Below are positions 13,011 through 31,135 of a stretch of 64,000 bases of DNA, in pieces. Source of the DNA: Scenedesmus sp. ARA3 (Eukaryota; Chlorophyta; Chlorophyceae; Sphaeropleales; Scenedesmaceae). Made by a program: the position numbers and the translations under genes. The stretch covers positions 66,969 to 130,968 of the forward strand of contig RWJK01001243.1 of assembly GCA_004335835.1 (NCBI GenBank), given 5' to 3'. The notes beneath the pieces were generated by a model. The model saw only the letters and a program-made list of their open reading frames with translations. It searched no databases and had not been told where the DNA came from. The first letter of the stretch is position 1. Every line of letters starts with the position of its first letter.

Positions 13011-16000
13011 ATGAGCGGCAGGTGGAGCTCCTTGCTGGCAGCAGGCACTCCTGCTGCTGCTGAGTTCCAGGAGCAGCTAGTGGCGAGGATCAAGGACGAC
13101 TTTGAAGTAGAAGCGGATCTTCTGGAACATGTTATGGGACAGATGAGGAGTCTGTCGGACAAGGCCTCACTGCTGGAAGACTTCGTGGAAGTGTTCGACG
13201 ATGCTGCAGACGATGTCGCCAACTGGTAAGCGTGGATCTCGGCAGCACGGCTCACATGTTTTGTGAATTCATATAGGTATGAACGTGTCGCTCCTGCTGC
13301 ACGCAGGTGCTGGAGCAAGGCTGAGCAGCTTGAAGCAGCACGGCATTCAGCAGCAGAGACAACAGGCGAGGCTCCAGAGCCGCAGGAGCTTGCAGGAGAT
13401 GATGAAAATTTGCTGCTTGAAGAGGATGACAACGAAGAGGGCGAGCTGGCAGACACACCTGCAGCATCAGGCTCAGGAGCAGCAGCACCGCAGGACATAG
13501 CAGGCACTTCAGCAGTTGAAAGCCAGGAGCAACAGCAGCAGCCAGCTAAGAGGACCAAGCGGGAGCCAATGTGAGTCACTTAACATGCAGCCTAACTGAC
13601 TCACCTTTGTTGTTGCTGTTGACATAGCTGGGATGAGTCTGCTGCACATGCTGCTGCCAGGCCTACCTGCAGTTTCACGGTTTCATTGCTGGCACCCATG
13701 CATGCATGTGGCTGCTGCGACACACTGCAGACATCCCTGAAGCACTGGTCTGTCAAGCAAATGCATAGCAGTTTGATAGTTTGTTCCCGCACACAGTCTT
13801 CACAACACCAATTGGTGATTGTACCGCCATTTGGTGCTCATCTGCTGCTGCAGTAAGTTCCAGCTCGACAGCTCTGCCACAGACACTGCACCACATGCAG
13901 CATCCTCACGCAAATCACACCAGCTGCAGCCAGCAGCAACAACAGCAGCAGCAAAGGAGAGCTGGCCGGCACCTGCGCGTGACAGCAAAGCTCCCTCACG
14001 TGCCGCACCAGCAGAGCAGCAGCAGCAGCAGCAGCAGCCCAGCAGGCGCCCTGAGCCGGTGCGTGTCAAGCCAGGCACCCGCCAGGAGGCCCCACGCGGC
14101 GCAGCAGCAGCTGTGAAAGGCGCGCTTGCAGCAGCAGTCAAGTCAGCAGCAGCACCACCAGCAGCAGCAGCAGCAGCAGCAGCCCGTCAGGACCAGCCGT
14201 ACAAGCCGCGCTCTCCTAGGGACAGGGACAGCAGAGCAGCTGCGCCACAGGCTGCAGACACAGCGGCAGCAGCAGCAGCAGCAGGCCGGTCTGCAGGCAG
14301 CAAACGGGCAGCACCTGAAGGGCCAGGTGGCAGCAGAGGCATCATAGGCCGGGCGCTGGTTGGGATCGGCGCTATGGGGGCCAGCAGGGGCAGCGAAAGG
14401 CCCAATGCCCGGCGGCAACGGGAGCAGGAGCAGCAAGACGATGCGCGGCAACAGCAGCCGCAAGCAGCTAAGCATCAGCAGCAGCAGCAGGAAGAGCCGC
14501 AGCAGCGTCAGCAGCGGCGTAGCAGAGTCAGCGTCCTGGACCGTATCGGCAAGGCAGAGCAGCAGCAACAGCAGCAGCAGGATGCTGCTGCCGGGAAGCA
14601 CAGTGTGTTTGAGCGGCTAGGCATTGCAGGGGCAGCTGCAGAGCAGTCAGCAGCAGCAGCAGCAGCGTCAGCGACAGGCCCTCCTGTAGCAGTAGACTCG
14701 CAGCAGCCCAGCAAGCAGCAGCAGCAGCTGCCTAGCAAGCAGCAGCAGCAGCTGCCTAGCAAGCAGCAGCAGAAGCAACCGCAGCAAGAGCAGCAGCAAC
14801 AGCAGCGTGCAACAGCTGCTGGCGTCAACGCGGGCCAACCACGGCACAGCATACACGATCGGCTAGGGGCCGACAGCGGCAGACCGGCTGCAGCTGCAGC
14901 AGCAGCTAGGCAGCCAGCAGGCCGCGCTGCTGCTGCAGCTGCAGCACAGAAGCAGCAGCAAGCACAACCAGCAGCAGCCCCTGCTGCTGCTGCTGCCAGC
15001 CAGCCGGTTCCAGCTGCTGGTATTAAGCGCAAGGCTGCCTCGGATGCAAATGGCAGCGCCACACCAGCAGCAGCAGCAGCAGCAGCGCCGCCAGCCAAGC
15101 GGCCTGCGGCGGCCAAGCCAGCAGCCAAGCCAGCAGCAGCAGCAGCAGCACGACCTGGCCAAGTCTCCGGCAAGGCAGCAGAGATGGCAGCACTACGCGC
15201 CATGCTAGCCGCAAAGGAGGCCGAAGTGCGGCGGCTGCAGCAGCAGAAGGCTGTGCAGGCGCTGCAGGCCGAGCAGCAGGCAGTGGATGAGCGCAGCATT
15301 GTGGTGTTTGGTGTGTCGCCTTTGGTCCCAGAGTCCGTAATGCGTGCCCACTTCAGCGGCTGCGGTGCGATAAGGCGCTGCACAATGCTCCCGGGCCGGC
15401 AGCATGCGGCGCCAGGTGCAGCTGCGCTGGTGAAGGGCGCATATGTGGAGTTTGAAAGTGGCAGGGCGGTGCTTGCTGCCCTGGGGCTGACTGGGACGCA
15501 GCTGCTGGACCAGACCATCCAGGTGCGTTGTTGCTGAGGGACGTGGTGCAAAGTGTGTGTCAGGTTCGTCAGGGGATTGGTGTACCGTTGAACATGGTGT
15601 TTGGTAAACTCGGGCTGTGCACGATGCTTCCAGGGCGGCAGCATGCGGCCCCAGGTGCTGCTGCGCTGCTTCGGGGTGCTTATGTGGAGTTTGAGAGCGG
15701 ACGGGCGGTGCTTGCCGCCCTGGGGCTGACTGAGACGCAGCTGCTGGACCAAACCATTCAGGTTGGTTGCTTAGCGAGATGTGCTGGACTTGAGACATAT
15801 TGGGGCCTGGTTATCGAGGGTAGTGTGTAGTTTTGAGGCTTGCGGCGCTTGGCTGTACCGTAAATGAGACTGGTGCTGGCAGCGCTGGGGCTGACTGGGA
15901 CACAGCTGCTGCCTTCCCAGCGTGTTGCTGCCGGCTGATCTTCTCTCGCTGATTGCTGCGCCGGTATTGCTGCTGCTGCTGCATGTTGCATTGCTGCGTT

Positions 16001-16071
16001 GCGGCTGCCTTGCAGGTGGCGCGTCTGCACAGCTGCCAGCTGATCCTCTCTTGCCAACACCGTGCCTAATA

Positions 16072-16105
<34 letters not shown>

Positions 16106-16361
16106 ATGTTGCATTTTGGCTGCCTTGCAGGTGGCCCGCAAAGCAGACTATGAGGCAAACAGGCTCAAGGGCCAGCGCAGCTTCGCAACAATGCAGGCTG
16201 CTGCAGCAGCAGCACCAGGAGCAGCGGCAGCAGCATGGAAGAGCTGGGGGGCTGCAGCGACGCCAGCAGCAGCAGCAGCCAGTCAGCAGCAGCAGCAGCA
16301 GCAGCAGCAGCCTCCTGAGAGCCCTGGAGCCAGCCTGGGGAACATGGGGCTTAGCGGGTGA
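13011..16361 (+). CDS. RRM-domain RNA-binding protein, Ala/Gln-rich
   Basis: Exons 13011-13225, 13277-13570, 13854-15522 and 16131-16361 are all GT-AG and close in frame at 802 residues. The N-terminus contains a charged helical segment (LLEDFVEVFDDAADDVANWY). An acidic stretch follows, ending in a lysine/arginine-rich AKRTKREP. The 556-codon third exon is mostly Ala/Gln/Pro/Arg low complexity with recurring short motifs of the type VLDRIGKAE, VFERLGIAG and IHDRLGA. It ends in an RRM: RNP2-like SIVVFGVSP and RNP1-like KGAYVEFES. The last exon finishes the RRM (VARKADYEANRLKG). A nuclear RNA-processing role is plausible, but no specific family was recognised. The start is the first ATG in frame with the charged helix. 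A further exon between 13627 and 13853 cannot be excluded. Confidence 0.72.
15376..15761 (+). repeat. Tandem duplication of the RRM 3' half-exon
   Basis: Positions 15376-15522 recur about 240 bp downstream at 15616-15761 with the same frame, same length and a GT donor. The copy encodes RGAYVEFESGRAVLAALGLT and ends at LDQTIQ. A third fragment (LAALGLTGTQLL) lies near 15870-15915, and the acceptor region GCTGCCTTGCAGGTGGC also occurs twice (about 16005 and 16121). Confidence 0.85.
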
Positions 16362-16961
16362 ATGGTTGAGCAGTGACGAGTGTTGTGCTTGCTAGCCGCA
16401 GGCGCTGGGTTTACGTTGAGGTTCTTTACTAGCAGTGGTTGGCCGCAGGGATTCTTCTGCCGCGTGGTGCCGCTGGTCGCAGCTCTGCCGGTGCCATCAG
16501 GGTGCTGGCTTGTCAGCATCTTATGCTTGAGCCGGCCAGAGCTGCATGATGTTGCAACCTCGCGTTTGATTATGCAATCCCGCTGTCTGTTCAGGTTCCA
16601 TAAGTCTGTCACAATCCTGTGCTTCCGCCAATGAGTGATTCCCCGGGCACAGCGCAACCAGCTGGTTGAGCAGTTACGGTTGTAGTGGTTTCGCGCAAGA
16701 GATTCCCAGCGATGCCGTCGACTCTCATGCATGCACACGTTACAATTGAATGAGGGAAAGGCGTTTGTGACGCGGGGCCAGGGACAGCGTTACGGTAACA
16801 AGCGAAAAGGGGGGTGACACCGTGGCATAGGGTTCTATGAAGATCCATACCGCATTGGTGTGGCTGTAGGCGGAAAAGGAGCAAGTATCGGCTGTTTGTT
16901 TTAGATCGGACTGCAATCCGTGGCAGCATCGCCTACACAGTTCTCAAGCGCGAGCAGCATC

Positions 16962-23185
<6,224 letters not shown>

Positions 23186-25941
23186 GGTGGCAGGCTGGCA
23201 GCGCACTGTGAGGGTGGTGACAGAAGGCACACCGATCACGGCTGCCAAGGCAGCGGCTGCAGCACAGCCGGCGCTGGTGTGAGGTACCACCTCTGCTAGT
23301 AGCAGGCGGGCGCAGTGCGTGTGCGTTTGACAAAGGGCACATCAATTGCGGCTGCAACGGCATGACTGCAGCTGCTGAGTTGGCGTTCCTGGCTGCAGCA
23401 GCAGTGCTGCGCGGTTAACTGTTGCGCAGGGCGCCTTGTTGTTGCGACAGCAGCTGCTGCGGCGCAGCCGACTCTGTTGTGAGGTAGCAGGCTGCCAGCG
23501 CAGTGCAGGTGTGTCGACCTGCTGGTTGCAGCTGGGGTTTGTGCAGCGAGTCAGTGCGCAGCTGTGTTGGCAGCGCCCTGTGTGGGCTGCTAACCATGTA
23601 GCGACAATCTGCTGCGGGTGGTGCCTCGGCAGCTGCTGCATTGAGGCAGATGGATATGGCGTGCGGCTGCGGCAGCAGCGCACAGCAGGTGGCGGAGGCA
23701 GGTCCAGGATTTGGCCTGGGAACGTGCTGTGTTTGTGGGTAAGAGTTGAGAGACAAAGGACTAATGGTGCATGCATCGGCGGTATTGCGCCGATGGTTTT
23801 GTGACAAGCGGCAGGGTTTCCAGAGCTTGGCGTTTGGCCACACAACCAGCAGTCGGCGTGACTGCTGCTTTGCATTTCAGCATATTCTCTGGGTGAGCAG
23901 GTGCTGTGTGTGCCGTGTTGTTATCAGGTAGTTACTGCGCTCAGCAGTCGGACACGTTGTTGACATACTGAGCAGGCACCCAGTCAGTTTTGTGTACTGC
24001 CAGCACACGAGTTGGATACTTTCAGTGCCTAGCTAATCCATCAGAAGTTTTGAGCGCTGCCCGTGCTGATCTACCAGTGAGAAAATGCTTGCAGGAGCGA
24101 GGCGTGTCACATCCCAGATGTTGTTGTTGACATGGAGTTTTCAGAGTTTATAGCATGTGAAGCAGATGGAAGTGTTGTGCGCAGAGGAGCCTTATACCCT
24201 GCGCCCTAAGCGCGGTTGTGGTGGTTGCTCAATGGCCCGCAGCTGCAGCTGTGCAGGCCTGTGATACGTGCATGGCTATGCATGGATCTCAGCGGCATAG
24301 CTGCTGCTGCGTCAACGCAGGCCGTTGCAATGGCTGGCTTGTCTGCTGCTCAGCTGGTGATACTGAACGCAATCCTCGGCAGTCAGTGCTTGCCGAATGC
24401 CTCAACAACATCAGACAGCGTGCTGCAGCTTCCCCTGAGCAATTGAAGCCAGCCACTGTCATGCGGAAACATGGTGTTGTGACTGTTGTGCTGGCAGGCA
24501 GATGTGGCCCCATGGGTGGTTGGACAAGCATGCGTGTGTGTGGCGCGTGGCATACATTCATGGTGGTTACTCTGTTGCTCAGGAAAGTTGATTGTGCTAG
24601 CCGCTGCGTGAAGCGTGAGATATGATGTAGGTGTAACATAAGGAGTGAGACTGCCAGCTGGGCATGGTGTGGTGTTGCAACTGGTGCGTGCTTAAGATTT
24701 TGTGCTTGCGCGCGGGTACTTGTGCAAGGGGTTCCAAACGGATTTAGGACTTGCTTTCTACGGTGTTTGTCAGGCACATTGGCAGTTGTGCCACGATTGT
24801 GAGATCTATTCGTCAGGTATTTACGATGGCAGTGCTGCCTTGTAACAGTTGTAAACATCATCATAATGTTGGCAAGGTTGCAGCCTCCCATCATGGCAGT
24901 CAGTCGCCAGTCACAACAAGTATCCGTGCCTCTTGCAGTCGAAGTTGCATATCAACAGCGCTGACCTTGCGTTCAAACTCAAGACTGCTGCAAGCTGCTA
25001 GGAAAGGCCAGTAATTCAAGCAGTCTCGACCGTGGTGTCTGTCTGACGCGTTGCTATAGCACACACAACTCGTTACAACACATGTTTGCTTCGCCAGCCG
25101 CGTCTGAATCCATACACACTCCCAGGCGCAGGCGGTCTTTTCAGAATGCCAGCCACAGGCGGCAACGCTTCAGCAGCGGACGCTGGCAGAAGCACAACAC
25201 GTGCTGCCAAACAATGCAACTGGGTGTGCCTGATGTGCCTATGCAGCCATATGGCTGCTGTATCACCTGCCAGGCAGCCGCCGAGGCAACTGCACATCTG
25301 TCCAATGCCAGGCCAGTCTCGACTTGCCGGCGGCAAGTTGCCGCGCCCTCGCCAACATGTCATCAAGCACAGCAGCGTACCACAAGGCAAAGCTGCATTC
25401 TACCAACCTCTGGCCGATTCCGAATTATATTGTCAAAATACTGCTGCCCAGCGCAGCTGCAACGAGCGCTGCTACTGCGCGCACAACATTGCAGGCTGCT
25501 GCAGCTACAGCGCTGCAAGGCGAGCCACGCCGGATCGTCAAACATCCTACTACCAGCATCCTACTACCAGCATCATAGCTGCATGTCCTATGCTGCATGC
25601 TGCAGAGAGCTGTGTCAGCACACGCGCGGCCAGTGCCAGCAAAGCCAAAGGCCACCTTGTAAGCCTGCTGCTGGGCCGTAGCTGCAATCCAACTCCTGCA
25701 GCTGTTTCTGTCGGCAGCACACACACGCTGGTGGCTATGTAGGAACTGCTGCGCCCGCAACCAGCAGCTGGTGGTGGTGCTGCTGCTGCTGCTGCTGCTG
25801 GCATGCTCGTTTCGCCGCAGAGCATCCAGCGTCCCGCATGTGAGACGCAACTCCGCTGCTGTGCGAGCATTCACCTGCTGCGCGCATCCTGCAGCTGCTG
25901 CAGCCTCACTGCCCTGCTGCTGCTACACTGCTGCTGCTGCT
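23186..25941. other. Intergenic, no gene recognised
   Basis: It starts with the decayed FAP tail copies. Several open frames exist around 25080-25870 on both strands but show no motif, no consistent splicing and strong CAG/CTG bias, so I do not call them. It should include the FAP 3' UTR and the 3' UTR of the small minus-strand gene. Confidence 0.5.
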
Positions 25942-26513
25942 TTAGTGGTGGCCGCCTGCCTTCTCGTGTGGGTGGCTGGGGCTGTAGTCCTTGGCGCCGT
26001 GCTTGGCGAACAGCTGCTCGCGCACATTCTCCACTGTGGAGTCATCAGGGCAGCGGCCCCACAGCTTGGGGTGGTGGTCTGGGTGCAGCAGGTAGGGCGC
26101 TGGCGTGGCATTCCACTCCTCAATGCCAATCTCCCGCATGCCTGCAGGACAGGACCAATCAGAAAGAAGCTTGAGTAGGGCAGCAGGCCGCAGTGCTGAG
26201 GGCAGCTTGCAGGAGCAGCAGCAGCAGCATGAGGGCACCAGTTGCAGGAGTTGCACAGCACACGAGGCTGTGCGCAGCTGCCTGCAGCACTGTTGCTGCC
26301 GCTAGGAGGCAGTATAGCTGGTTAACTGCCTTATGAGTATGCAGTAGCAGTGTGGGCACCAGCAAATGCTGAGCAATGGCTCTGGCACTGCTGCAACAGC
26401 GCACCTGCAGGTGGCACGTTGGTCCATGTGCACAGGTACGCCCAGCCCGCCAGGAACCAGCCGTACTTGGCCGGAAACGAGAAGCTAGCCTTCACGGCTG
26501 AAGCGTAGGACAT
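25942..26513 (-). CDS. Small conserved-looking protein of 102 residues, unrecognised
   Basis: Two exons, 26513-26405 and 26141-25942, have consensus GT-AG borders (phase 1) and give an intact 102-residue protein. The N-terminus (MSYASAVKASFSFPAKYGW) leads into a short hydrophobic stretch (FLAGWAYLCTW). A soluble part follows with EIGIEEWNATPAPYLLHPDH, a WGRCPDDSTVENVREQLFAK segment and a His-rich end (SHPHEKAGGHH). It has no low-complexity runs, unlike random frames here, which supports a real gene. The size and single membrane-proximal segment would suit a small organellar inner-membrane complex subunit, but I do not recognise the family. It is divergent from the RETICULATA-related gene 325 bp away. 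Confidence 0.65.
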
Positions 26514-26761
26514 GGCTGCCAGCTGCCCGAGCTACGCTGCTTACTGCTGTTGAGGGAGCCCCCTGTAGGGCCAGGCAGTGTGTTCGTGATCTGGCGCAGC
26601 TGCCCTAGCGTGTCCCTGAAACCGTCTTAGGATTCAATAAAGCGACGAAAGGAGTGTGATCTGAGTCGAAAAGGGTCGGCAGGGTATGGTGTCACAACGA
26701 AGTAACGTGTCATTGATCCTGGATAGTTCTTGCCACGCAACTTGCGATTGGCCCTTTACCT

Positions 26762-26769
26762 TTTATAAG
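26762..26769 (+). promoter_or_regulatory. Possible TATA-like element of the RETICULATA-related gene
   Basis: TTTATAAG lies about 70 bp before the proposed ATG at 26838, in the 325-bp interval between two divergent genes. It is based on string match and position only. Confidence 0.35.
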
Positions 26770-26837
26770 CATTCGTGCTTAAGTGAGCCTCGTTGTTTGC
26801 ATTGCAAGCAATTGACGGCTTCACACTTCACACACAT

Positions 26838-29575
26838 ATGCTTGCTAGTAGCAGCTTCACGGCACAGCGCCAGCAGGCAATGGCGCTACCATGTCGTTCA
26901 ATGCCTAGGCTGCCAGCAGTGCGCAGCAGCGGCAGGGTATGCAGGCCCATGGGTGCCTCCCCTGCTGTGCTCGCTTTCAGGCGCAGGCAGCCCACCATCA
27001 TGGCTTCTCAAGGCGTGGCTCATCCTGGCGAGGTGAGGAAGCGGAATGGGGAGAATTGAACTGCAGCGGGCACGGCTTGTGGCTTGCGATGCCTCTCGAT
27101 GAGTCTCGGCCCACCTCAGCCCACTTGCATACCGTCAGCAGCACATTGCGCCACATGCATGCATACTCATCTCTCTCTGCGTTGTGCGGAATTGAATGCT
27201 GCAGGAGGGCACCAAGGGGGGCCAGATTGAGGGCTCCATGGGTCCTTTCCTCAGCGTGCCAAACGTGACCATGGCGAAAGGTGGGGGCGGTGGCCAGAAC
27301 TTTGGCGCAGGCAGTTCACTTGGCATGGTCCTGGAGAGGTCCAAGATGGAGTTTGTGATGCCCACGGCCCCACAGCAGGCCCCCAAGCTGGACGACGGAG
27401 GCAGCGGTGGTGATGATGGCAAGCACAACCACAACGGAGGTGGTGGTGGCGATGATGGTGGAGACGACGACGACTACTTTGGGGAGGAGGGCGATGGCGA
27501 GGGGGGCGACGGCCAGGGGGGCGGTGGTGGTGGCAGTGCCTTCTTCAGGACAGCTCTGCCAGAGCTGTATGACCGCCTTACCATTGGAGCAGTCCTGCAG
27601 GAGTGGTACAAGACAGTGGCAGACCTGCCCCTGTTCATCAGGCGCAGCGTGGAGATGGGGCTGTACAGCAGCGCGCAGCTGGTGCGCTTCCTGTCCATGG
27701 ATGTGCGGCCCAATGTTGCACGCACAGTCAGCAGGGCGCTGCCATCTGAGGTGAGCCTCCTGCAGAGAGCTGCAGCTAGCCACAGCTCGGGTGCAAGGCA
27801 TTTCTAGTAGATCTTTCATTGGATACAGCTTGCGTGAATTGTTGTTTCAGCCCTGTGAATGGTGGGTTGCGCATGGTGCAGGCGTGTGGTGGTGTTTGCG
27901 GCGCATGCATGCGCAGATTTGTGGGTGCCGGTGTTGCAGTCAATATCAGTGCAGGATGAAAAGGCAGCTTTTTGCAAAAGGGTGTGTTCAGCTATGTGTA
28001 TGGCATGCATAGCCTGGATTTGCAGCATGCAGCCTGGATGCGCAACTTTCCTCTGAATAGATTGCATTCAGCGCTGTTTCATGCGTATGCATTGCTTGGA
28101 ATTCCAGCATGCAGCGCAGATCTGCAAGCAGTCTGCAACATGCATGCAGCGTTTGCCATGCCTTGCAGCTGGTCTGGCCAGGCCCTCTGCGCACGCCACA
28201 GCATGTGCTCAGTCTTTTTAAACAACGGCTGTGCCCAATCACGCATCCCCTATTTTCAGTGGCCTGACAATATGCTGCTGCCTTCCCCTGCCGTCCCTGC
28301 ATCCTTCCCTTTTCCCGCCCTTTCCTGCAAACACAGTGGGCGCGCGGCTTTGTGGGCCGCCTCATGGCCGACCCAGCCTTCATCCAGAAGGTGGTGTTTG
28401 AGCAGGTGCTGGCCTTCAGCAGCAGCATGCTGTATGAGTGGCGCGTGCGCGGCGACTCCTTCAAAAAGGAGCTCGACCTAGCCCTCATTAACAGCGTGGG
28501 CATGGCAGCAGCAGTCGGCGCGACAGTCTGGATCACAGCGCCATCCCGCGCGTACGGCGCAGTACACAAGTTCCCCTGGCAGCAGATGCTCGCTAATCTG
28601 CCGCACTGCGTGTTTGACGCGTCAGGCCCCCTGCGCCAGTACAGCAACACAGCACGCCTCGGCGGCTTCTTCGCGTCCATGGCGCAGCTTAGCGCAGTGG
28701 GCGCGCTGGCAGGCGGCGCGACGGCACTCGCCTCTCAAGCTGCTGTCTCGCTGCACCAGAAGGCTGACCCCGAGTTTGAGCCTTCCGTGCCAGTGGCAGA
28801 TGCCGGCCGCAGCAGCGCCGGCCTCGGCGCGTTCTTTGCAGTGAACGCCAACACGCGCTACCAGCTGCTGGGCGGCCTGGACCGCTACCTGTTTGGCCAC
28901 AGCAACTTCATGTGGACCTACATGGGCTTTTCCCTGCTGGCGCGTGGTGCATTTGCCAGCGCTGGCGAGATGAGCCGGCCCTGGTGGCAGGGCCTCACCC
29001 AGGAGACTGCAGCCAGCCATGTAGCACATGCCAAGAAGCTCAAGCGCGTGCGCCGCAAGGTCAACAAGTCTGGCACAGCCAGCAGCACGCTGCCGGGTGC
29101 AGCGGCACACCAGCAGGCTGCAGCAGCAGCTGCCGCCGCCGCTGCAGCTGCAGCGGTGCCAGGCAGCAGCGTGCTCGCCGGCGACAGCAGCAGCAGCATT
29201 TTGGACGGCTCTGCAGCAGCAGAGCAGCAGCAGCAGCAGCTTGATGACTACTGGCCGGTTGGCACCAGCAGCAGCAGCAGGAGTGTAGAGGCCGCAGCGG
29301 CTGCCCTGCACGATACATACCAGCCCATTTCAGCTGAGGATGCACTCGAGGTGTCTGACTCAACTCAGGTTGAGGCTGTGAGGCAGCTCGGCTCACTTGA
29401 GGCCTCCATGCAGCAGCACCTAGAGTCTGGCCCGGCGGTGATGGGCGGCGCAAGTGCCCTGCAGGAGCTGGTGCACCAGCAGCAGCAGCCGCAGCTGCAG
29501 CACCAGCAGTCGTTTGGCGAGAGCGCGATGGGTGCTGCTCTGCGGGATGCAGTGAGTGAGGGCGTTGCTGCGTAA
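26838..29575 (+). CDS. RETICULATA-related plastid membrane protein (DUF3411)
   Basis: Exons 26838-27032, 27205-27750 and 28337-29575 are GT-AG and close in frame at 659 residues. The N-terminus is a basic, Ser/Arg-rich plastid leader. A long Gly/Asp-rich linker follows (GGGGGDDGGDDDDYFGEEGD). The family core then starts with ADLPLFIRRSVEMGLYSSAQ and LVRFLSMDVRPNVARTVSRA, continues as GFVGRLMADPAFIQKVVFEQ and FKKELDLALINSVGMAAAVG, and ends near YLFGHSNFMWTYMGFSLLAR. Several hydrophobic helices fit an envelope or thylakoid membrane location. The C-terminal 180 residues are Ala/Gln/Ser-rich. In plants these proteins affect leaf and plastid development; the molecular function is not settled. Unlike its neighbours, it has no evident exon copies in its introns. 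Confidence 0.88.
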
Positions 29576-31135
29576 GCAGCTGTGCATTTGCTGGTTCGTG
29601 GGGTGACAGCATTGCTTGCGGCAGCTATGTATGACGTATGCACAACATGAGCGGCAGTCCTAGCCGCTGCTCGGTGTTGTGCACATACTTGCTGCAGCTG
29701 CAATGTTGTTGCTCCTTCTGAGCTTCTGATGCACTGTTGTGAAGCAGCTGGTGCCTTGCGGGTTATTCTGCAGTGCTGCGTGGGTGCGCGCTGCTGCTGT
29801 TTGTACGTTGTTACATTGGTTGTATTAGGGTGTTGCTGTAGCTGCGAGGCAGAGTGTCGGCTGCTGCTGCTGCTGCTGCTGTGTGCCTGCACAGCAGCTG
29901 CAGAGTTTGGCTGGTGTCCTGCAGTGTGCGGTTCTGCATCAGGCAGCATCCTGTGATGGCGAGTGATATGCTGCTGCCTGGTCAGCACGTCTTGAGAGAG
30001 CATGCTTGCATATGGTGCTGCCTGGCAAAGGCTGTTGCCACTCATGTACTGATTTCTGGATTTGCCAGCCAGTGGTGCTGTGCATGACCTGAGAGGAGAG
30101 TCTGCAGCTGCTCCTGTTTTGGGGCTTACATGGGGTTGGATGGATTGAGTTGAGGCAGCCCAGTTGCTGGTGCTGAGGTTTGCGCAGCGCACAAATGTTG
30201 TGTGGTGTGCATGCTGTCAGACCAGTGACGCTTGGCATGCCGGTTGTTGCGCGATTGTGCGTGTGACCATGGTCAGTTGAGCAGCCAGCAGCAGGCGATT
30301 TGTGCATCTGCACTGCATCGCCCGTTTGTGGGTTTGGCAGTGCCGTTGTCATCTTGGCACCTGACCTTTCAGGGGGTGTTGATGGCAGGCCCGTTTTGCT
30401 CGAGAAGAGGGCGGATGCTCATGACTTTTTCCATGTATATACTCATCTTTGTAACTGATCAACCACCGTTTGCTGAGTTGTTCTCAACCAGGGGGCCTTA
30501 CAGCAATGTGAGTGAGCATTTTGTTGCATGCAGCCATTGCACGTTATAACCCTTGAATATTGCAGAATGTACTGTCTTTCCTGCAACTCTTATTGTCTCC
30601 CAAAAATCAGCTGTGCAGAGCGAGCGACGCAGTTGCGCTGAACTGCATTGCACTGACTTGGCAGGCAGCGACTTCCGAGTAGCCTTAAAGGTACGAAAAT
30701 GGGAATCAAATAGTTACTTGACAAGCTCAGCGAAGCGGACGATCGCGCGGGTACTTTGGCTGGCGCACGTTCCAAACCCTGTCGCACAGATGACCGCTCC
30801 ACAAAGCGCCCAGCGTATAGCTCTGCCCGCTGCTGGCAGCATATATAAGCATTATACAGCGTTGTTGTATTAATAGACACTACCACCACAATAATGCGCA
30901 TGCTGCAACTAGTTGAACAAGGTGAACGTGCACGTGTAAGTAGCCAAGATCGCCAGCATAAGGTCCGTGCAGGTACCAAGTAGTATGTGGTCGCAAACCA
31001 ACCGCACTTCAAGGAGTCACGCGGCCTCTGCGCGTGCTTTCAGGGCAGGTTCCGGCATCGTGCAGGTAAAGGGGTGGTGCCGGGCTGCGTGCGTGCGGGC
31101 CAAACCAGCATGAACAGCTTGTGGTCAGTTTGGGT
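29576..31135. other. Intergenic between the RETICULATA-related and Fe-S fusion genes
   Basis: No supported gene. It contains the 3' UTR of the upstream gene and a TATA-like element near 30842. A short open segment starting ATGCGCATGCTGCAACTAG at 30894 could be a leader exon of the Fe-S fusion gene. Confidence 0.45.
30841..30849 (+). promoter_or_regulatory. Possible TATA box upstream of the Fe-S fusion gene
   Basis: ATATATAAG occurs about 290 bp before the proposed start codon at 31136 and 45 bp before an earlier ATG (30894). It supports transcription starting near 30870, which would make the true first exon earlier than the one I modelled. Confidence 0.35.

Noticed and set aside
13800..15752. 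Long minus-strand frame of 414 codons opposite the RRM gene
   Set aside because: Dominated by Cys, Leu and Ala runs from CTG repeats; the plus strand carries the RRM and a closed exon model.
25086..25742. 218-codon plus-strand frame as a gene
   Set aside because: No ATG-supported conserved motif, no splicing context and composition typical of random open GC-rich sequence.
29061..29612. Minus-strand Ala/Gln frames opposite the RETICULATA-related C-terminus
   Set aside because: Shadow of the coding strand, driven by GCAG repeats.
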